This document shows positions 46,254 to 56,384 of a stretch of DNA of 64,000 nt, in pieces; positions within the stretch are counted from its first letter, which is position 1, and every line of letters begins with the position of its first letter. Under the pieces are notes generated by a model that saw only the letters and a program-made list of their open reading frames with translations, made no database searches and was not told the DNA's origin. The stretch is from Pseudomonadales bacterium. Lineage in GTDB: Bacteria; Pseudomonadota; Gammaproteobacteria; Pseudomonadales; Ketobacteraceae. The stretch spans positions 243,736 through 307,735 of the forward strand of contig NZXG01000061.1 of NCBI GenBank assembly GCA_002701845.1. Reading direction: 5' to 3'. A program made the position numbers and the translations under genes.

Positions 46254-46883
46254 ATGTCCCACCGTTACGAAGAATTGCTGGACCGCAACCCCATTCTCAA
46301 TACCGGTCTGGTGCCCATGGTCATTGAGCAGACCGCCCGTGGTGAACGCTCCTTCGACATTTATTCCCGGCTGTTGAAAGAACGGGTGATTTTTATGGTA
46401 GGACAGGTTGAGGACCACATGGCCAACCTGCTGGTGGCGCAGCTCCTGTTCCTGGAGTCGGAAAATCCGGACAAGGACATTCATTTCTATATCAATTCGC
46501 CCGGGGGCTCAGTGACCGCGGGTATGGCCATCTATGACACCATGCAGTTCATCAAACCGGATGTGTCCACCATGTGTGTGGGTCAGGCCTGCTCCATGGG
46601 CTCTTTACTGCTCACCGCCGGTGCCGAGGGCAAGCGCTACTGTCTGCCCAATTCCCGGGTGATGATCCACCAGCCCCTGGGCGGATTCCAGGGCCAGGCC
46701 TCGGATATTGAGATCCACGCCCGGGAAATTATCCAGATGAAGCGGCGCCTCAATGAGATCCTGGCCAATCACACCGGCCAGCCCATGGAAAAGATCGAAA
46801 CCGACACCGATCGGGATAATTTCATGAGCGCTTATGATGCAAAAGAATATGGCCTGGTGGACGCGGTACTGGAAAAGCGTTAG
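46254..46883 (+). CDS. clpP: ATP-dependent Clp protease proteolytic subunit
   Basis: ClpP forms the tetradecameric serine protease chamber fed by ClpX or ClpA. The 209-residue protein has the catalytic Ser114 ([10 protein letters not shown]) and His139 (VMIHQPLGG), with the Asp expected near 188 ([10 protein letters not shown]). A short N-terminal propeptide of about 14 residues is likely, as in E. coli. The ATG at 46254 follows AGTAAGGATCC, with AAGGA as ribosome-binding site. clpX follows 134 bases downstream. Confidence 0.97.
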   Translation: MSHRYEELLDRNPILNTGLVPMVIEQTARGERSFDIYSRLLKERVIFMVGQVEDHMANLLVAQLLFLESENPDKDIHFYINSPGGSVTAGMAIYDTMQFIKPDVSTMCVGQACSMGSLLLTAGAEGKRYCLPNSRVMIHQPLGGFQGQASDIEIHAREIIQMKRRLNEILANHTGQPMEKIETDTDRDNFMSAYDAKEYGLVDAVLEKR

Positions 46884-47017
46884 CTTATAATTCAATGAGT
46901 TAGAGTCATATTTTAGACATTTTCTAAAAAAAGCGGGAATCCCGCACTTGCAAAAACGGGGTTTTCGCTGCATCTTTCTATGGTAATGAGAAGATGCTGG
47001 TCCGATGAGGTAAGTAA

Positions 47018-48319
47018 ATGACTGATGAACGAGACGGCAAAGGCGAAGACAGCGGAAAACTGCTCTACTGTTCTTTTTGCGGGAAAAGCCAACACGAAGT
47101 GCGCAAGCTCATCGCCGGCCCCTCTGTATTTATCTGCGATGAATGTGTCGACCTGTGCAATGACATTATCCGGGAGGAGGTCCAGGAGGAAAGCAGCGAG
47201 AGCGCATCCGACAAGCTGCCGACCCCGGCCGAGATCAAAAACATTCTCGATGACTACGTGATCGGTCAATCACGGGCCAAAAAAGTGCTTTCGGTGGCGG
47301 TTTACAACCACTATAAACGGCTCCGTTCCGGCTCTGCCAAGTCCGCCAAGGGCAGTAACGCCGACGTGGAGCTGGGTAAGAGCAACATCCTGTTAATCGG
47401 ACCCACCGGAAGCGGCAAGACTTTGCTGGCTGAAACGCTGGCCCGGCTGCTGAATGTGCCGTTTACCATCGCTGATGCCACCACGCTCACCGAGGCGGGT
47501 TATGTGGGTGAAGACGTGGAAAACATTATCCAGAAATTGCTGCAGAAGTGTGACTACGACGTGGATAAGGCCCAAATGGGTATTGTCTACATTGATGAGA
47601 TCGATAAGATCTCCCGCAAGTCCGACAATCCCTCCATCACCCGCGATGTGTCCGGTGAAGGGGTGCAGCAGGCTTTGTTGAAACTGATTGAAGGTACGGT
47701 GGCGTCGGTACCGCCCCAGGGCGGCCGTAAGCATCCCCAGCAGGAGTTCCTGCAGGTGGATACGTCCAATATCCTGTTCATCTGTGGCGGTGCGTTTGCG
47801 GGCCTGGATAAAGTCATCAGTGATCGGTCGGAGAAGAGCGGCATTGGTTTCTCCGCCACCGTCAAAAGCAAGGACGATAAACGGAATCTGGGGGAAACCC
47901 TTAAAGACGTGGAACCGGAGGATCTGGTACGGTACGGTTTGATCCCGGAGTTTGTGGGCCGGTTGCCGGTGATTGCCACCCTGGAGGAGCTGGACGAGGA
48001 AGCCCTCGTGCAGATCCTCACCGAGCCGAAAAACTCACTGACCAAACAGTATCGTAAGCTGTTTGACCTGGACGAGGTGGAACTGGATTTCCGCGAGGAT
48101 GCTTTGGTGGCCGTGGCCAAAAAAGCCATGGAACGCAAGACCGGAGCCCGTGGTTTAAGATCCATATTGGAGTCAGTGCTGCTGGACACCATGTACGAGG
48201 TGCCCTCCATGGAGAACCTGGTGAAGGTGGTGATTGATGGCGCGGTCATTAAAGGTGAATCCGAGCCTCTGATGATTTATGAGAACAACGATCAGGCCAA
48301 GGCGGTACCTGACGATTGA
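47018..48319 (+). CDS. clpX: ATP-dependent Clp protease ATP-binding subunit ClpX
   Basis: ClpX unfolds substrates and feeds them to ClpP. The 433-residue protein has an N-terminal zinc domain (C18, C21, C40, C43), Walker A GPTGSGKT near 128, Walker [11 protein letters not shown], the GYVG pore loop ([11 protein letters not shown]), the RKH loop and the ClpP-binding IGF-type loop ([10 protein letters not shown]). It ends in a normal C-terminal AAA lid. A terminator follows, so lon has separate control. Confidence 0.97.
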   Translation: MTDERDGKGEDSGKLLYCSFCGKSQHEVRKLIAGPSVFICDECVDLCNDIIREEVQEESSESASDKLPTPAEIKNILDDYVIGQSRAKKVLSVAVYNHYKRLRSGSAKSAKGSNADVELGKSNILLIGPTGSGKTLLAETLARLLNVPFTIADATTLTEAGYVGEDVENIIQKLLQKCDYDVDKAQMGIVYIDEIDKISRKSDNPSITRDVSGEGVQQALLKLIEGTVASVPPQGGRKHPQQEFLQVDTSNILFICGGAFAGLDKVISDRSEKSGIGFSATVKSKDDKRNLGETLKDVEPEDLVRYGLIPEFVGRLPVIATLEELDEEALVQILTEPKNSLTKQYRKLFDLDEVELDFREDALVAVAKKAMERKTGARGLRSILESVLLDTMYEVPSMENLVKVVIDGAVIKGESEPLMIYENNDQAKAVPDD

Positions 48320-48334
48320 GTCTGATCCTACTGT

Positions 48335-48364
48335 AACAAGGGGCCCGGTTGGGCCCTTTGTTGT
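48335..48364 (+). terminator. intrinsic terminator after clpX
   Basis: AACAAGGGGCCC (48335-48346) and GGGCCCTTTGTT (48351-48362) form a 12-bp stem with one wobble and a GGTT loop; the 3' arm itself supplies the T-rich tail. Confidence 0.8.
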
Positions 48365-48386
48365 CTCAGACCGCGGGCTGACACCC

Positions 48387-48413
48387 CTTGAAATTGCGAG
48401 CCCCGACCCCCAT
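48387..48413 (+). promoter_or_regulatory. sigma-32 (heat-shock) promoter of lon
   Basis: CTTGAAA at 48387-48393, a 14-base spacer and CCCCAT at 48408-48413 match the enterobacterial sigma-32 consensus exactly. The start of transcription would be near 48420, about 80 bases before the lon ATG. This supports heat-shock control of lon. Confidence 0.85.
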
Positions 48414-48499
48414 CTTTATTACGATTCCTTTCTGGCCGGTTTCTTGCTGCGGTACACGGTAAGTTTCGGCAACACTCATTCCTGAGCAAGGTATTGGCA

Positions 48500-50920
48500 A
48501 TGGCATTTCCCAGCGAAGCAAAGAAATTCCCCCTACTGGCCCTGAGAGACGTAGTGGTTTATCCGCATATGGTGATCCCTCTGTTCGTGGGGCGGGAAAA
48601 GTCCATTAAGGCCCTGGAAGAGGCCATGGAAACCGACAAACAGATTGTCCTGGTGGCTCAGGTCAATGCCTCTGATGACGATCCGGCGCCCAGTGACCTG
48701 TATCAGGTGGGTACCGTGGCCACCATTCTGCAACTGCTGAAGTTACCGGACGGCACGGTCAAAGTGCTGGTGGAAGGCGCCCATCGCGCCATGACCCGTA
48801 ATGTGGCCCTGGCTGATGGTTATCTCAGCGCGGAAATCCGGGAGACACCCGCCTCTCACGTGGATGAACGCGAGTGTGAGGTTTTGGTGCGTTCACTACT
48901 GTCGCAGTTCGAACAATACGTCAAACTCAGCAAAAAAGTGGCAGCGGAAATTCTCACTTCGGTCAGTAACATCGAAGATCCGGGCCGCATGTCCGACACT
49001 ATAGCCGCCCATCTGGCGCTGAAAATCCAGGACAAACAACGCATTATGGAAATCTTCGATATCCGCGAGCGGATTGATCACCTGATGGCCCTGATGGAGG
49101 GTGAAATCGACCTGTTGCAGGTGGAAAAACGCATTCGCGGCCGGGTCAAAAAGCAGATGGAGAAAAGCCAGCGCGAGTATTACCTGAATGAGCAGATGAA
49201 GGCCATTCAGAAGGAGCTGGGAGACCTGGAAGACGGTGGCAATGAACTGGAGGATTTCGAAAAGCGTTTCGAGTCCTCCGGTATGACCAAAGAAGCGAAA
49301 GAAAAAGCCAAGGCCGAGCTGAACAAACTGAAAATGATGTCGCCCATGTCGGCGGAAGCCACGGTGGTGCGCAGTTATCTGGACTGGATGGTAAACCTGC
49401 CCTGGAAAAAGAAAAGCAAGGTGCGCCATGACCTGAAGAAAGCCAAGGAAATACTGGATCAGGATCATTACGGTCTGGATGAAGTGAAAGAACGCATCCT
49501 TGAATACCTGGCAGTGCAGGCCCGAGTGAACAAGATTCGCGGCCCGGTATTATGTTTGGTGGGCCCCCCCGGTGTGGGTAAAACCTCCCTGGGACAATCC
49601 ATTGCCAAGGCCACCAACCGCAAATTCGTCCGCATGGCACTGGGCGGGGTGCGGGATGAAGCAGAGATTCGCGGTCATCGCCGCACCTATATCGGCTCCA
49701 TGCCCGGTAAGCTGGTCCAAAAGATTTCTAAAGTGGGAGTGAAAAACCCGTTATTCCTGCTGGATGAAATTGATAAAATGGGCATCGATATGCGGGGGGA
49801 TCCGGCTTCCGCATTACTGGAAGTACTGGACCCGGAACAGAACAACACCTTCAATGACCACTATCTGGAAGTGGACTACGACCTGTCAGACGTGCTGTTT
49901 ATCTGTACTTCCAATTCCATGAATATACCGGCGCCGCTGCTGGACCGGATGGAAGTGATTCGTCTGCCGGGATATACCGAAGATGAAAAATTGAATATTG
50001 CCCAGCAGTACCTGGTACCCAAACAGCGCAAGATGAACGGTCTCAAGGAGCAGGAGCTGACCATGACCGACGAAGCCCTGCGCTATCTGATTCGCTACTA
50101 CACCCGGGAATCCGGGGTGCGGGGTCTGGAGCGGGAGATCGCCAAAGTCTGTCGCAAGCATGTGAAGGAAAATGTCCTCAGCGATACCCTGGAGCCGGTG
50201 TCTGTCACGCCTGAACTGATTGATAAGTACAGTGGGGTGCGCAAGTTCAATTACGGCAAGAAGGAAGACGAGGACCGCATCGGTCAGGTGACAGGTTTGG
50301 CCTGGACCTCCGTGGGCGGCGAGCTGCTGACCATCGAAGCGGCCGCAGTGGCTGGCAAGGGCCGCCAGATCCGCACCGGTTCATTGGGTGATGTGATGCA
50401 GGAATCCATTCAGGCGGCGCTCACCGTGGTTCGCAGCCGGTCGCAGATGCTGGGTATCAGTCCTGAGTTTCACGACAAGAATGATATCCACATTCACGTG
50501 CCGGAAGGGGCCACACCCAAGGATGGTCCCAGTGCCGGTATCGGTATGTGCACCGCGCTGGTATCCGTGCTGACCAACATCCCGGTGCGGGCGGACGTGG
50601 CCATGACCGGGGAGATTACACTGCGGGGCCAGGTACTGCCCATCGGGGGTCTTAAGGAAAAGCTGCTGGCCGCTCACCGGGGTGGTATTACCACGATTAT
50701 TATCCCCAAGGAAAACGAGCGGGATCTGAAGGAGATTCCCGATAACATCAAGGAAGATCTGGATATCCATTGCGTCAAATGGATTGACGAGGTGTTGGAG
50801 CTGGCTCTGGTGCGCATGCCAGACCCGTTGCCGGAAGGCACCGGTGGTCCCGCCGACGTGGATCTCAGTAAGCGTGAGGATAGCGAGGAAGAAGAATCCG
50901 ATCGCCTGAGCACTCACTGA
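48500..50920 (+). CDS. lon: endopeptidase La (Lon protease)
   Basis: Lon degrades misfolded and regulatory proteins. The 806-residue protein has the N-terminal LON substrate domain ([20 protein letters not shown]), a coiled-coil region, the AAA+ module with Walker [10 protein letters not shown] near 355, and the C-terminal protease domain with the Ser678-Lys721 dyad (DGPSAG; GGLKEK). ATG 48500 is chosen over TTG 48494 because it gives the usual spacing to AAGG and the standard N-terminus. Controlled by the sigma-32 promoter upstream and ended by a strong terminator. Confidence 0.97.
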   Translation: MAFPSEAKKFPLLALRDVVVYPHMVIPLFVGREKSIKALEEAMETDKQIVLVAQVNASDDDPAPSDLYQVGTVATILQLLKLPDGTVKVLVEGAHRAMTRNVALADGYLSAEIRETPASHVDERECEVLVRSLLSQFEQYVKLSKKVAAEILTSVSNIEDPGRMSDTIAAHLALKIQDKQRIMEIFDIRERIDHLMALMEGEIDLLQVEKRIRGRVKKQMEKSQREYYLNEQMKAIQKELGDLEDGGNELEDFEKRFESSGMTKEAKEKAKAELNKLKMMSPMSAEATVVRSYLDWMVNLPWKKKSKVRHDLKKAKEILDQDHYGLDEVKERILEYLAVQARVNKIRGPVLCLVGPPGVGKTSLGQSIAKATNRKFVRMALGGVRDEAEIRGHRRTYIGSMPGKLVQKISKVGVKNPLFLLDEIDKMGIDMRGDPASALLEVLDPEQNNTFNDHYLEVDYDLSDVLFICTSNSMNIPAPLLDRMEVIRLPGYTEDEKLNIAQQYLVPKQRKMNGLKEQELTMTDEALRYLIRYYTRESGVRGLEREIAKVCRKHVKENVLSDTLEPVSVTPELIDKYSGVRKFNYGKKEDEDRIGQVTGLAWTSVGGELLTIEAAAVAGKGRQIRTGSLGDVMQESIQAALTVVRSRSQMLGISPEFHDKNDIHIHVPEGATPKDGPSAGIGMCTALVSVLTNIPVRADVAMTGEITLRGQVLPIGGLKEKLLAAHRGGITTIIIPKENERDLKEIPDNIKEDLDIHCVKWIDEVLELALVRMPDPLPEGTGGPADVDLSKREDSEEEESDRLSTH

Positions 50921-50933
50921 CAGCCTCTCATCT

Positions 50934-50970
50934 GTCAGGCCGGTATTGCCGCTACCGGCCTGACTTTTGT
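50934..50970 (+). terminator. intrinsic terminator after lon
   Basis: GTCAGGCCGGTA (50934-50945) and TACCGGCCTGAC (50953-50964) form a perfect 12-bp stem with a 7-base loop, followed by TTTTGT. Confidence 0.9.
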
Positions 50971-51076
50971 CCGGTTTCAGGCTATGATGGCCCGTGGCCG
51001 ATGGGGAAAAACAGAACCAATATCGCAGAAAAATCACTTGCAAAAAAATAATTACCTGCTGCCCCCAGAGGCGCGC

Positions 51077-51106
51077 TTGACAGCACTTTTTGGCAGTTGG
51101 TATAAA
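51077..51106 (+). promoter_or_regulatory. sigma-70 promoter of hupB
   Basis: A perfect TTGACA (51077-51082), an 18-base spacer and TATAAA (51101-51106). The transcript would begin near 51113, leaving a leader of about 110 bases that contains a small GGGCTT/AAGCCC hairpin at 51127-51141. The 303-base gap between lon and hupB otherwise holds only the lon terminator. Confidence 0.8.
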
Positions 51107-51223
51107 GTTGCTCCGCCGCGAGGGACGGGGCTTGTAAAGCCCATAGAGCTAATTTCCACCCTGACTCGAACCAACAATCATTGGTCGATACCGCAGACAA
51201 AATTCTTTTATAAGGGGAGTCAT

Positions 51224-51499
51224 GTGAACAAATCCGAATTGATTGATGCAATTGCCGTCTCAGCCGATATTCCCAAAGCACAAGCCGGTCGCGCACTGGA
51301 TGCTGTGATCGATACAGTAACCGGGGCTCTGAAGAAAAACGATCAGGTCGTACTGGTGGGATTCGGAACCTTTGCCGTAAAGGATCGGGCTGCCCGTAGC
51401 GGCCGTAATCCCCAGACGGGTCAGCCCATCGAAATTCCGGCTGCCAAAATCCCGACTTTCAAGCCCGGTAAAGCGTTGAAAGACGCGGTAAACGATTAA
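51224..51499 (+). CDS. hupB: DNA-binding protein HU-beta
   Basis: HU is the main nucleoid protein that bends DNA. The 91-residue product ([20 protein letters not shown]) has the family signature [19 protein letters not shown] with the DNA-intercalating Pro in RNPQTGQPI. The start is GTG at 51224 after AAGGGG. Longer in-frame starts at 50984 lie within promoter sequence and are not credible. An out-of-frame ATG-TGA start-stop pair (51222-51227) overlaps the GTG. Location after lon is the conserved hupB position. Confidence 0.95.
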   Translation: MNKSELIDAIAVSADIPKAQAGRALDAVIDTVTGALKKNDQVVLVGFGTFAVKDRAARSGRNPQTGQPIEIPAAKIPTFKPGKALKDAVND

Positions 51500-51650
51500 C
51501 CTGTAAAAGATTAACCAAGCTTACCTTGGGTAACGACAAGGCTAGTTAACAGCGGACACAACCATAATCTAGATGGACTCCATTCCGTCCCCAAGCCAGT
51601 CAAAACTGGTCATGATTTGCTCTAAGTTTGTTAATGTTCAATGGAGTATT

Positions 51651-51727
51651 GGAGCGGTAGTTCAGTTGGTTAGAATACCGGCCTGTCACGCCGGGGGTCG
51701 CGGGTTCGAGTCCCGTCCGCTCCGCCA
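51651..51727 (+). tRNA. tRNA-Asp (GUC)
   Basis: Acceptor GGAGCGG pairs with CCGCTCC. The anticodon arm CCGGC/GCCGG holds loop CTGTCAC with anticodon GTC. Discriminator is G and CCA is encoded. It stands alone between hupB and ppiD; I could not place a clear promoter. Confidence 0.95.
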
Positions 51728-51773
51728 GCTAGTTTTTCCGTTAGCCCCATTTGCAACCTGAAGTAAAACCCCG

Positions 51774-51810
51774 GAGAAGCGTGTCCAAGACACGCTTCTC
51801 TTTTTTGTTT
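51774..51810 (+). terminator. intrinsic terminator between tRNA-Asp and ppiD
   Basis: GAGAAGCGTGTC (51774-51785) and GACACGCTTCTC (51789-51800) form a perfect 12-bp stem with a CAA loop, followed by TTTTTTGTTTT. Confidence 0.93.
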
Positions 51811-51840
51811 TCAGGGTACTGATCCGGGAGTGAACCGACA

Positions 51841-53730
51841 ATGCAGCAATTTCGAAATTTGCTAAGAGGATGGCTGGGCAAGCTGTTACTGGTGATTTTT
51901 ATCCTGCCATTTGCCTTTTTTGGGATCGAAGGCATTTTCACCGCCAATAGCAGTCAGGATGTTGCGTTCACCGTCAACGGCGTGGAAATACCCAAAATGG
52001 AAGTGAACAGGGCCATCGAAAATCAGCGGCAGAGCCTGAAACAGCAGATGGGGGGCAATATTGACGATTCCTTCCTCACCGATGAGATGCTGCGGCCCCG
52101 GGTGATTGATGGTCTGATTCAAAAAGAGCTGATCCGGCAGGCGGCTGAGCGGGAAGGTCTTATTGTGTCTTCCGAGCTGGTGAAGTCCTATGTTCGCTCC
52201 ATGCCCCAGTTCCAGGACGAATCCGGCCAGTTTTCCAATGACCGGCTGGAATCCATGCTGGTACAGGCCAATTATTCCAAAGCCATGCTGTACGATGCCG
52301 TGCAGGAAAGCATGGTGCTGGAACAGCTCCAGTCCGGCATTGGCAAAACCGCCTTTATCACGCCATCGGAGCTGGAATACCTGGTGGAACTGAACAATCA
52401 GCAACGGAAGATTCAGTATGCCACGCTGGCGGCAGCGCCTTTGGCAGCGGATATCAGCCTCACAGAGGCTGAGATTGAGGCTTTTTATCAGGAACACAAG
52501 ACGCAATACCGGACTCCCGAGCGGGTGAAAGTGCATTACGTCAGTATCGGCCTGGATGATTTTATCGACGACACCGAGGTGGACGAGTCCGGCCTGGTGC
52601 AGGCCTACGACGATTATGTGGCCTATAGCAAGCAGCAGGAGCGACGACGGGCCTCCCATATTCTGGTGGAGATTAACGACGATCGCAGTCAAGCCAAGGC
52701 CAAGGCGCGGATCGAAGAGGCGCTGAACGCGCTGCGGCAGGGGCAACCGTTTGCCGAAGTGGCCGCCGAGTACTCCGATGACGTAGCTTCCGCCGCCGCC
52801 GGCGGTGACCTGGATTTCGCCGGCCGCGGGTTGTACGATCCGGCGTTTGAAAAAGCGCTGTTCGCGCTGCAGGAGACTGGTGATCTATCCGGTATTGTAC
52901 AGACGGAATTCGGTTATCACATCATTCAGCTCACCGCTGTGGAGAGTCCCGAGATTGCAGCATACGAGGATAAAAAATCTGAACTGGAGCAGTCGCTGCG
53001 AACCGAATTGGCGCAAGTCAAGCTGGACGAGGCAGTGGACGATATCAGCCGGATGGCGTTTGAATCCGGTGACCTGCAATTAATTGCGGAGTCCTACGAA
53101 CAGCCGGTGCAGACCACCGGGTTCTTCAGTCGCCAGGGCGGTCAGGGGCCGGCGGCCAATGGGGATTTTGTGGCCGCGGCATTCTCCCAGCCGGTGCTGG
53201 AAGAGGGTCACAACAGCGAAGTGGTGGAGCTGGCGGACAACCGCGTGGCCGTGGTGCGGCTGGCACAACACCAGCCGGCCCGGGAACAGCCGCTGGAGGA
53301 GGTGGCAGACCAGGTACGCCAGGCTCTGACGCAGCAGAAAGCGCGGCAGCTGGCGGCAGAGCAAGCCAGCGCCATTGTCCAGCAGGTGGAACAGGGGACG
53401 GATCTGGATACGCTAACCGAGGAGTATAACCTGACCCTGCATCCCGTCACCGAGATCCGTCGCCAGGCCACGGACGTACCCCGGGCAGTGGTATCCACCG
53501 CTTTTGAGATGCCCCGGCCCGGGGAACAGGGAGTGAGTGCGCGCAAAATCGGCCTGCCCAGTGGCGACCAACAGATTGTGGTGCTGCAAGAGGTCGTGGC
53601 CGGGGAATACGATCTGGAGCAGGCTCAATTGCTGCAGGCCAAGGCCTCCGGCGCGGAGCAACTGGGGAACCAGGATTTCGCCAACTTCGTGGCTTCCTTG
53701 CGGGACCAGGCGGAAATCAATATTCGTTGA
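51841..53730 (+). CDS. ppiD: SurA N-terminal/parvulin-domain periplasmic folding factor
   Basis: PpiD is an inner-membrane-anchored periplasmic chaperone that helps proteins leaving the Sec channel. The 629-residue protein has one N-terminal membrane span (LLLVIFILPFAFFGIEGIF, about 17-35), a SurA-like helical chaperone region, and a parvulin domain (RRASHILVEIND ... GGDLDFAGRG ... FGYHIIQL) at about 265-365. A second helical part follows. Length is standard. It lies at the conserved place after hupB, and converges with the yej genes after only 12 bases. Confidence 0.95.
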   Translation: MQQFRNLLRGWLGKLLLVIFILPFAFFGIEGIFTANSSQDVAFTVNGVEIPKMEVNRAIENQRQSLKQQMGGNIDDSFLTDEMLRPRVIDGLIQKELIRQAAEREGLIVSSELVKSYVRSMPQFQDESGQFSNDRLESMLVQANYSKAMLYDAVQESMVLEQLQSGIGKTAFITPSELEYLVELNNQQRKIQYATLAAAPLAADISLTEAEIEAFYQEHKTQYRTPERVKVHYVSIGLDDFIDDTEVDESGLVQAYDDYVAYSKQQERRRASHILVEINDDRSQAKAKARIEEALNALRQGQPFAEVAAEYSDDVASAAAGGDLDFAGRGLYDPAFEKALFALQETGDLSGIVQTEFGYHIIQLTAVESPEIAAYEDKKSELEQSLRTELAQVKLDEAVDDISRMAFESGDLQLIAESYEQPVQTTGFFSRQGGQGPAANGDFVAAAFSQPVLEEGHNSEVVELADNRVAVVRLAQHQPAREQPLEEVADQVRQALTQQKARQLAAEQASAIVQQVEQGTDLDTLTEEYNLTLHPVTEIRRQATDVPRAVVSTAFEMPRPGEQGVSARKIGLPSGDQQIVVLQEVVAGEYDLEQAQLLQAKASGAEQLGNQDFANFVASLRDQAEINIR

Positions 53731-53742
53731 ACCGGCATACGC

Positions 53743-55356
53743 TTACAGGTTGAAGGCGGAATCAATCAGCTCCCGGGTATAGTCGTGCCGGGGCTGATGG
53801 AAAATCTCCAGGGCCGGGCCGTATTCCAGGGCCTTGCCCTCCTTTAACACCAGCACCTCGTGGGCGATGGTTTTCACCACTTTCAGATCGTGGCTGATAA
53901 ACAAATAGGAAAACCCATGCCGCTGCTGCAGGCTCCGTAACAGATCCATTAACTGAGCCTGAATGGACCGGTCCAGTGCCGAGGTGGGTTCATCCAACAC
54001 GATCAGCTCCGGCTCCAGTATCAGGGCCCGGGCCACCGCGATTCGCTGACGCTGGCCACCGGAGAATTCGTGGGGAAAACGATGCCGCAGGTCCGCACTC
54101 AGGCCCACTTCCTCAAGGGCGGCGCAGACTCGGCGCTCTTGTTCCCGGGCGTCGCCTATGCCATGAATCACCAAACCTTCCGCGATAATATCGCCGACAC
54201 TCATGCGCGGTGACAGGCTGCCAAAAGGATCCTGAAATACGATCTGCATGCGTTTACGCAGAGGCCGCACCTGAGCCTGGTTCAGCGCCGCCAGATCCTG
54301 ATCCAGAAACCGGATTCGTCCCCGGCTCTCGGTGAGTTTGAGCAACGCCTGCACCAGGGTGGTTTTTCCGGAACCACTTTCCCCCACAATGCCCAGCGTA
54401 TGGCCGCGGCGAATCCGAAAACTGACATCGTCCACCGCTTTGATATGACCCACGGTGTGGCGGAACACCCCGCGTTTAATGGGGAACCAGACTTTCAGAT
54501 GGTCGACTTCCATCACCGGGCCGGCCGCCGGATCCGCCGTCACCGGTTCACCACTGGGCTCCGCCGCCAACAGCGCCCGGGTATACTCATGCCGGGGCTG
54601 GCTGAACAAGGCCTCCGTGGTATTGACCTCCACCAGCCGGCCCTGGGTCATGACTCCCACCCGGTGCGCGTAACGTCGCACCACTCCCAGGTCGTGGGTG
54701 ATCAGCAACACGGTCATGCCCAGCTTCTGCTGCAACTCCTGCAACAGATTCAGCACCTGCTTCTGGATGGTGACATCCAGTGCCGTGGTGGGCTCATCGG
54801 CAATCAGAATGTCAGGTTCGTTGGCCAGGGCCATGGCAATCATCACCCGCTGCCGCTGGCCACCTGACAGTTGATGGGGATAGGATTTGAGTCGGGTCTC
54901 CGGGTCCGGGATACCCACCAGACCCAGTAGCTCCAATACCCGATCGCGGGCGGCTCTGCCTCCCATGCCCCGGTGCACCCGTAACACCTCGCCAATCTGC
55001 TTTTCCACTGTGTGCAAAGGGTTCAGCGCGGTCAGTGGCTCCTGGAATATCATGCCGATTCGATTGCCGCGCACCCGGCGTAACTGGGCCTCAGACAGCG
55101 CCAACAGATTCTGACCGGTATACAAAACCTGACCGCTGGGAAAGCGGGTGATGGATTTGGGCAGCAGCCGGGTGATGGCCAGGGCGGTGACGGACTTTCC
55201 CGAGCCGCTTTCCCCCACCAGGGCGAAGGTTTCCCCGCGCCGTAACTCGAAGCTGACTTCCTGCACGGCGGTATTGATCTCGGCACCCTGTTGAAACTGG
55301 ATGGATAACGAATCCACGGTCAGCAGAGGAGGCTGGTTCACTGCGACGCGCTCCAT
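53743..55356 (-). CDS. yejF: oligopeptide ABC transporter ATP-binding protein with two ABC domains
   Basis: A 537-residue protein with two tandem ABC ATPase modules: Walker [17 protein letters not shown] near residues 42 and 322, signatures LSGGQRQR and FSGGQRQR, and both Walker B sets ([16 protein letters not shown]). Both halves also carry the oligopeptide C-terminal extension ([18 protein letters not shown]). This is the YejF arrangement, energising uptake of peptides such as microcin C or antimicrobial peptides. The start overlaps the yejE stop by one base. Confidence 0.92.
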   Translation of the reverse strand: MERVAVNQPPLLTVDSLSIQFQQGAEINTAVQEVSFELRRGETFALVGESGSGKSVTALAITRLLPKSITRFPSGQVLYTGQNLLALSEAQLRRVRGNRIGMIFQEPLTALNPLHTVEKQIGEVLRVHRGMGGRAARDRVLELLGLVGIPDPETRLKSYPHQLSGGQRQRVMIAMALANEPDILIADEPTTALDVTIQKQVLNLLQELQQKLGMTVLLITHDLGVVRRYAHRVGVMTQGRLVEVNTTEALFSQPRHEYTRALLAAEPSGEPVTADPAAGPVMEVDHLKVWFPIKRGVFRHTVGHIKAVDDVSFRIRRGHTLGIVGESGSGKTTLVQALLKLTESRGRIRFLDQDLAALNQAQVRPLRKRMQIVFQDPFGSLSPRMSVGDIIAEGLVIHGIGDAREQERRVCAALEEVGLSADLRHRFPHEFSGGQRQRIAVARALILEPELIVLDEPTSALDRSIQAQLMDLLRSLQQRHGFSYLFISHDLKVVKTIAHEVLVLKEGKALEYGPALEIFHQPRHDYTRELIDSAFNL

Positions 55357-56381
55357 TATTGCGCCCTCGGATCGAAAGCATCACGAAAGGCTTCACCGAT
55401 AAACACCAGCAGGGTCAGCATAATACTGAGCACGGCAAACGCGGATATACCCAGCCAGGGGGCCTGTAAATTGGATTTGCCCTGGGACACCAGCTCCCCC
55501 AGGGACGGAGAGCCGGGGGGCAGGCCAAAGCCCAGGAAATCCAGGGCGGTGAGGGTGGTGATGGAACCGGTGAGAATAAACGGCATAAAGGTTATGGTAG
55601 CCACCATGGCATTGGGCAATATGTGTTTGAACATGATGCCACGATCATTCAGTCCCAGCGCCTTGGCGGCTTTCACGTATTCCAGATTACGGCCACGCAG
55701 AAACTCCGCCCGCACCACCGGTACCAGGTTCATCCAGCTGAACAGCAACATGATCCCCAACAACCACCAGAAATTCGGTTTGACGATACTGGACAGGATA
55801 ATCAACAAAAACAGGATTGGAAGGGAAGACCAGATTTCAATGAACCGTTGTCCGAACAAATCCACTTTGCCACCATAGTAGCCCTGCAGCGCCCCGGCAA
55901 TGACGCCGACGATGGAGCTGATAATCGTGAGAGTCAAACCGAACAGCACAGAAATCCGGAAACCATAGATCAGTCGGGCCAGCACGTCCCGGCCCTGGTC
56001 ATCGGTGCCCAGCAGATTCACAGCATCCGGTGCCGAGGGGGCGGGCGAGGGCAGAGCGTAATTGATGGTGTGATAGCTGAAAGGGATGGGCGGATACAGA
56101 AGCCAGCCCTGTTCCTGGATCAAATCCACCACATAGGCATCACGATAATCCGCCTCGGTGGGAAAATCCCCACCAAAAGTTTGTTCGGAATAAGTGAATA
56201 GAACCGGAAAGTAATAGTCACCGGCGTATTGGATCACTAATGGTTTGTCATTGGCCAGTAACTCCGCGAACAGGCTCAATACAAACAGCAGCAGAAAAAT
56301 CCACAGCGAGTACCAGCCCCGGCGATTGTTGCGAAAGCGCTGGAAACGGCGTTGGTTGACGGGGTTCAACTGCAACAGCAC
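55356..56381 (-). CDS. yejE: oligopeptide ABC transporter permease
   Basis: A 341-residue inner-membrane permease. It has one N-terminal span, a periplasmic insert with GGDFPTEADYRDAYV typical of YejE, and a C-terminal BPD_transp_1 domain of about five spans with the EAA-like loop AKALGLNDRGIMFKHILPNA. It pairs with YejB to form the channel. Three bases separate it from yejB. Confidence 0.92.
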   Translation of the reverse strand: MLLQLNPVNQRRFQRFRNNRRGWYSLWIFLLLFVLSLFAELLANDKPLVIQYAGDYYFPVLFTYSEQTFGGDFPTEADYRDAYVVDLIQEQGWLLYPPIPFSYHTINYALPSPAPSAPDAVNLLGTDDQGRDVLARLIYGFRISVLFGLTLTIISSIVGVIAGALQGYYGGKVDLFGQRFIEIWSSLPILFLLIILSSIVKPNFWWLLGIMLLFSWMNLVPVVRAEFLRGRNLEYVKAAKALGLNDRGIMFKHILPNAMVATITFMPFILTGSITTLTALDFLGFGLPPGSPSLGELVSQGKSNLQAPWLGISAFAVLSIMLTLLVFIGEAFRDAFDPRAQ

Positions 56382-56384
56382 CGG

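Noticed and set aside
46932..46944. GCGGG-AAT-CCCGC hairpin after clpP as a terminator
   Set aside because: The stem is only five base pairs and the A-run precedes it; there is no T-run after it on the plus strand. Read-through into clpX is expected.
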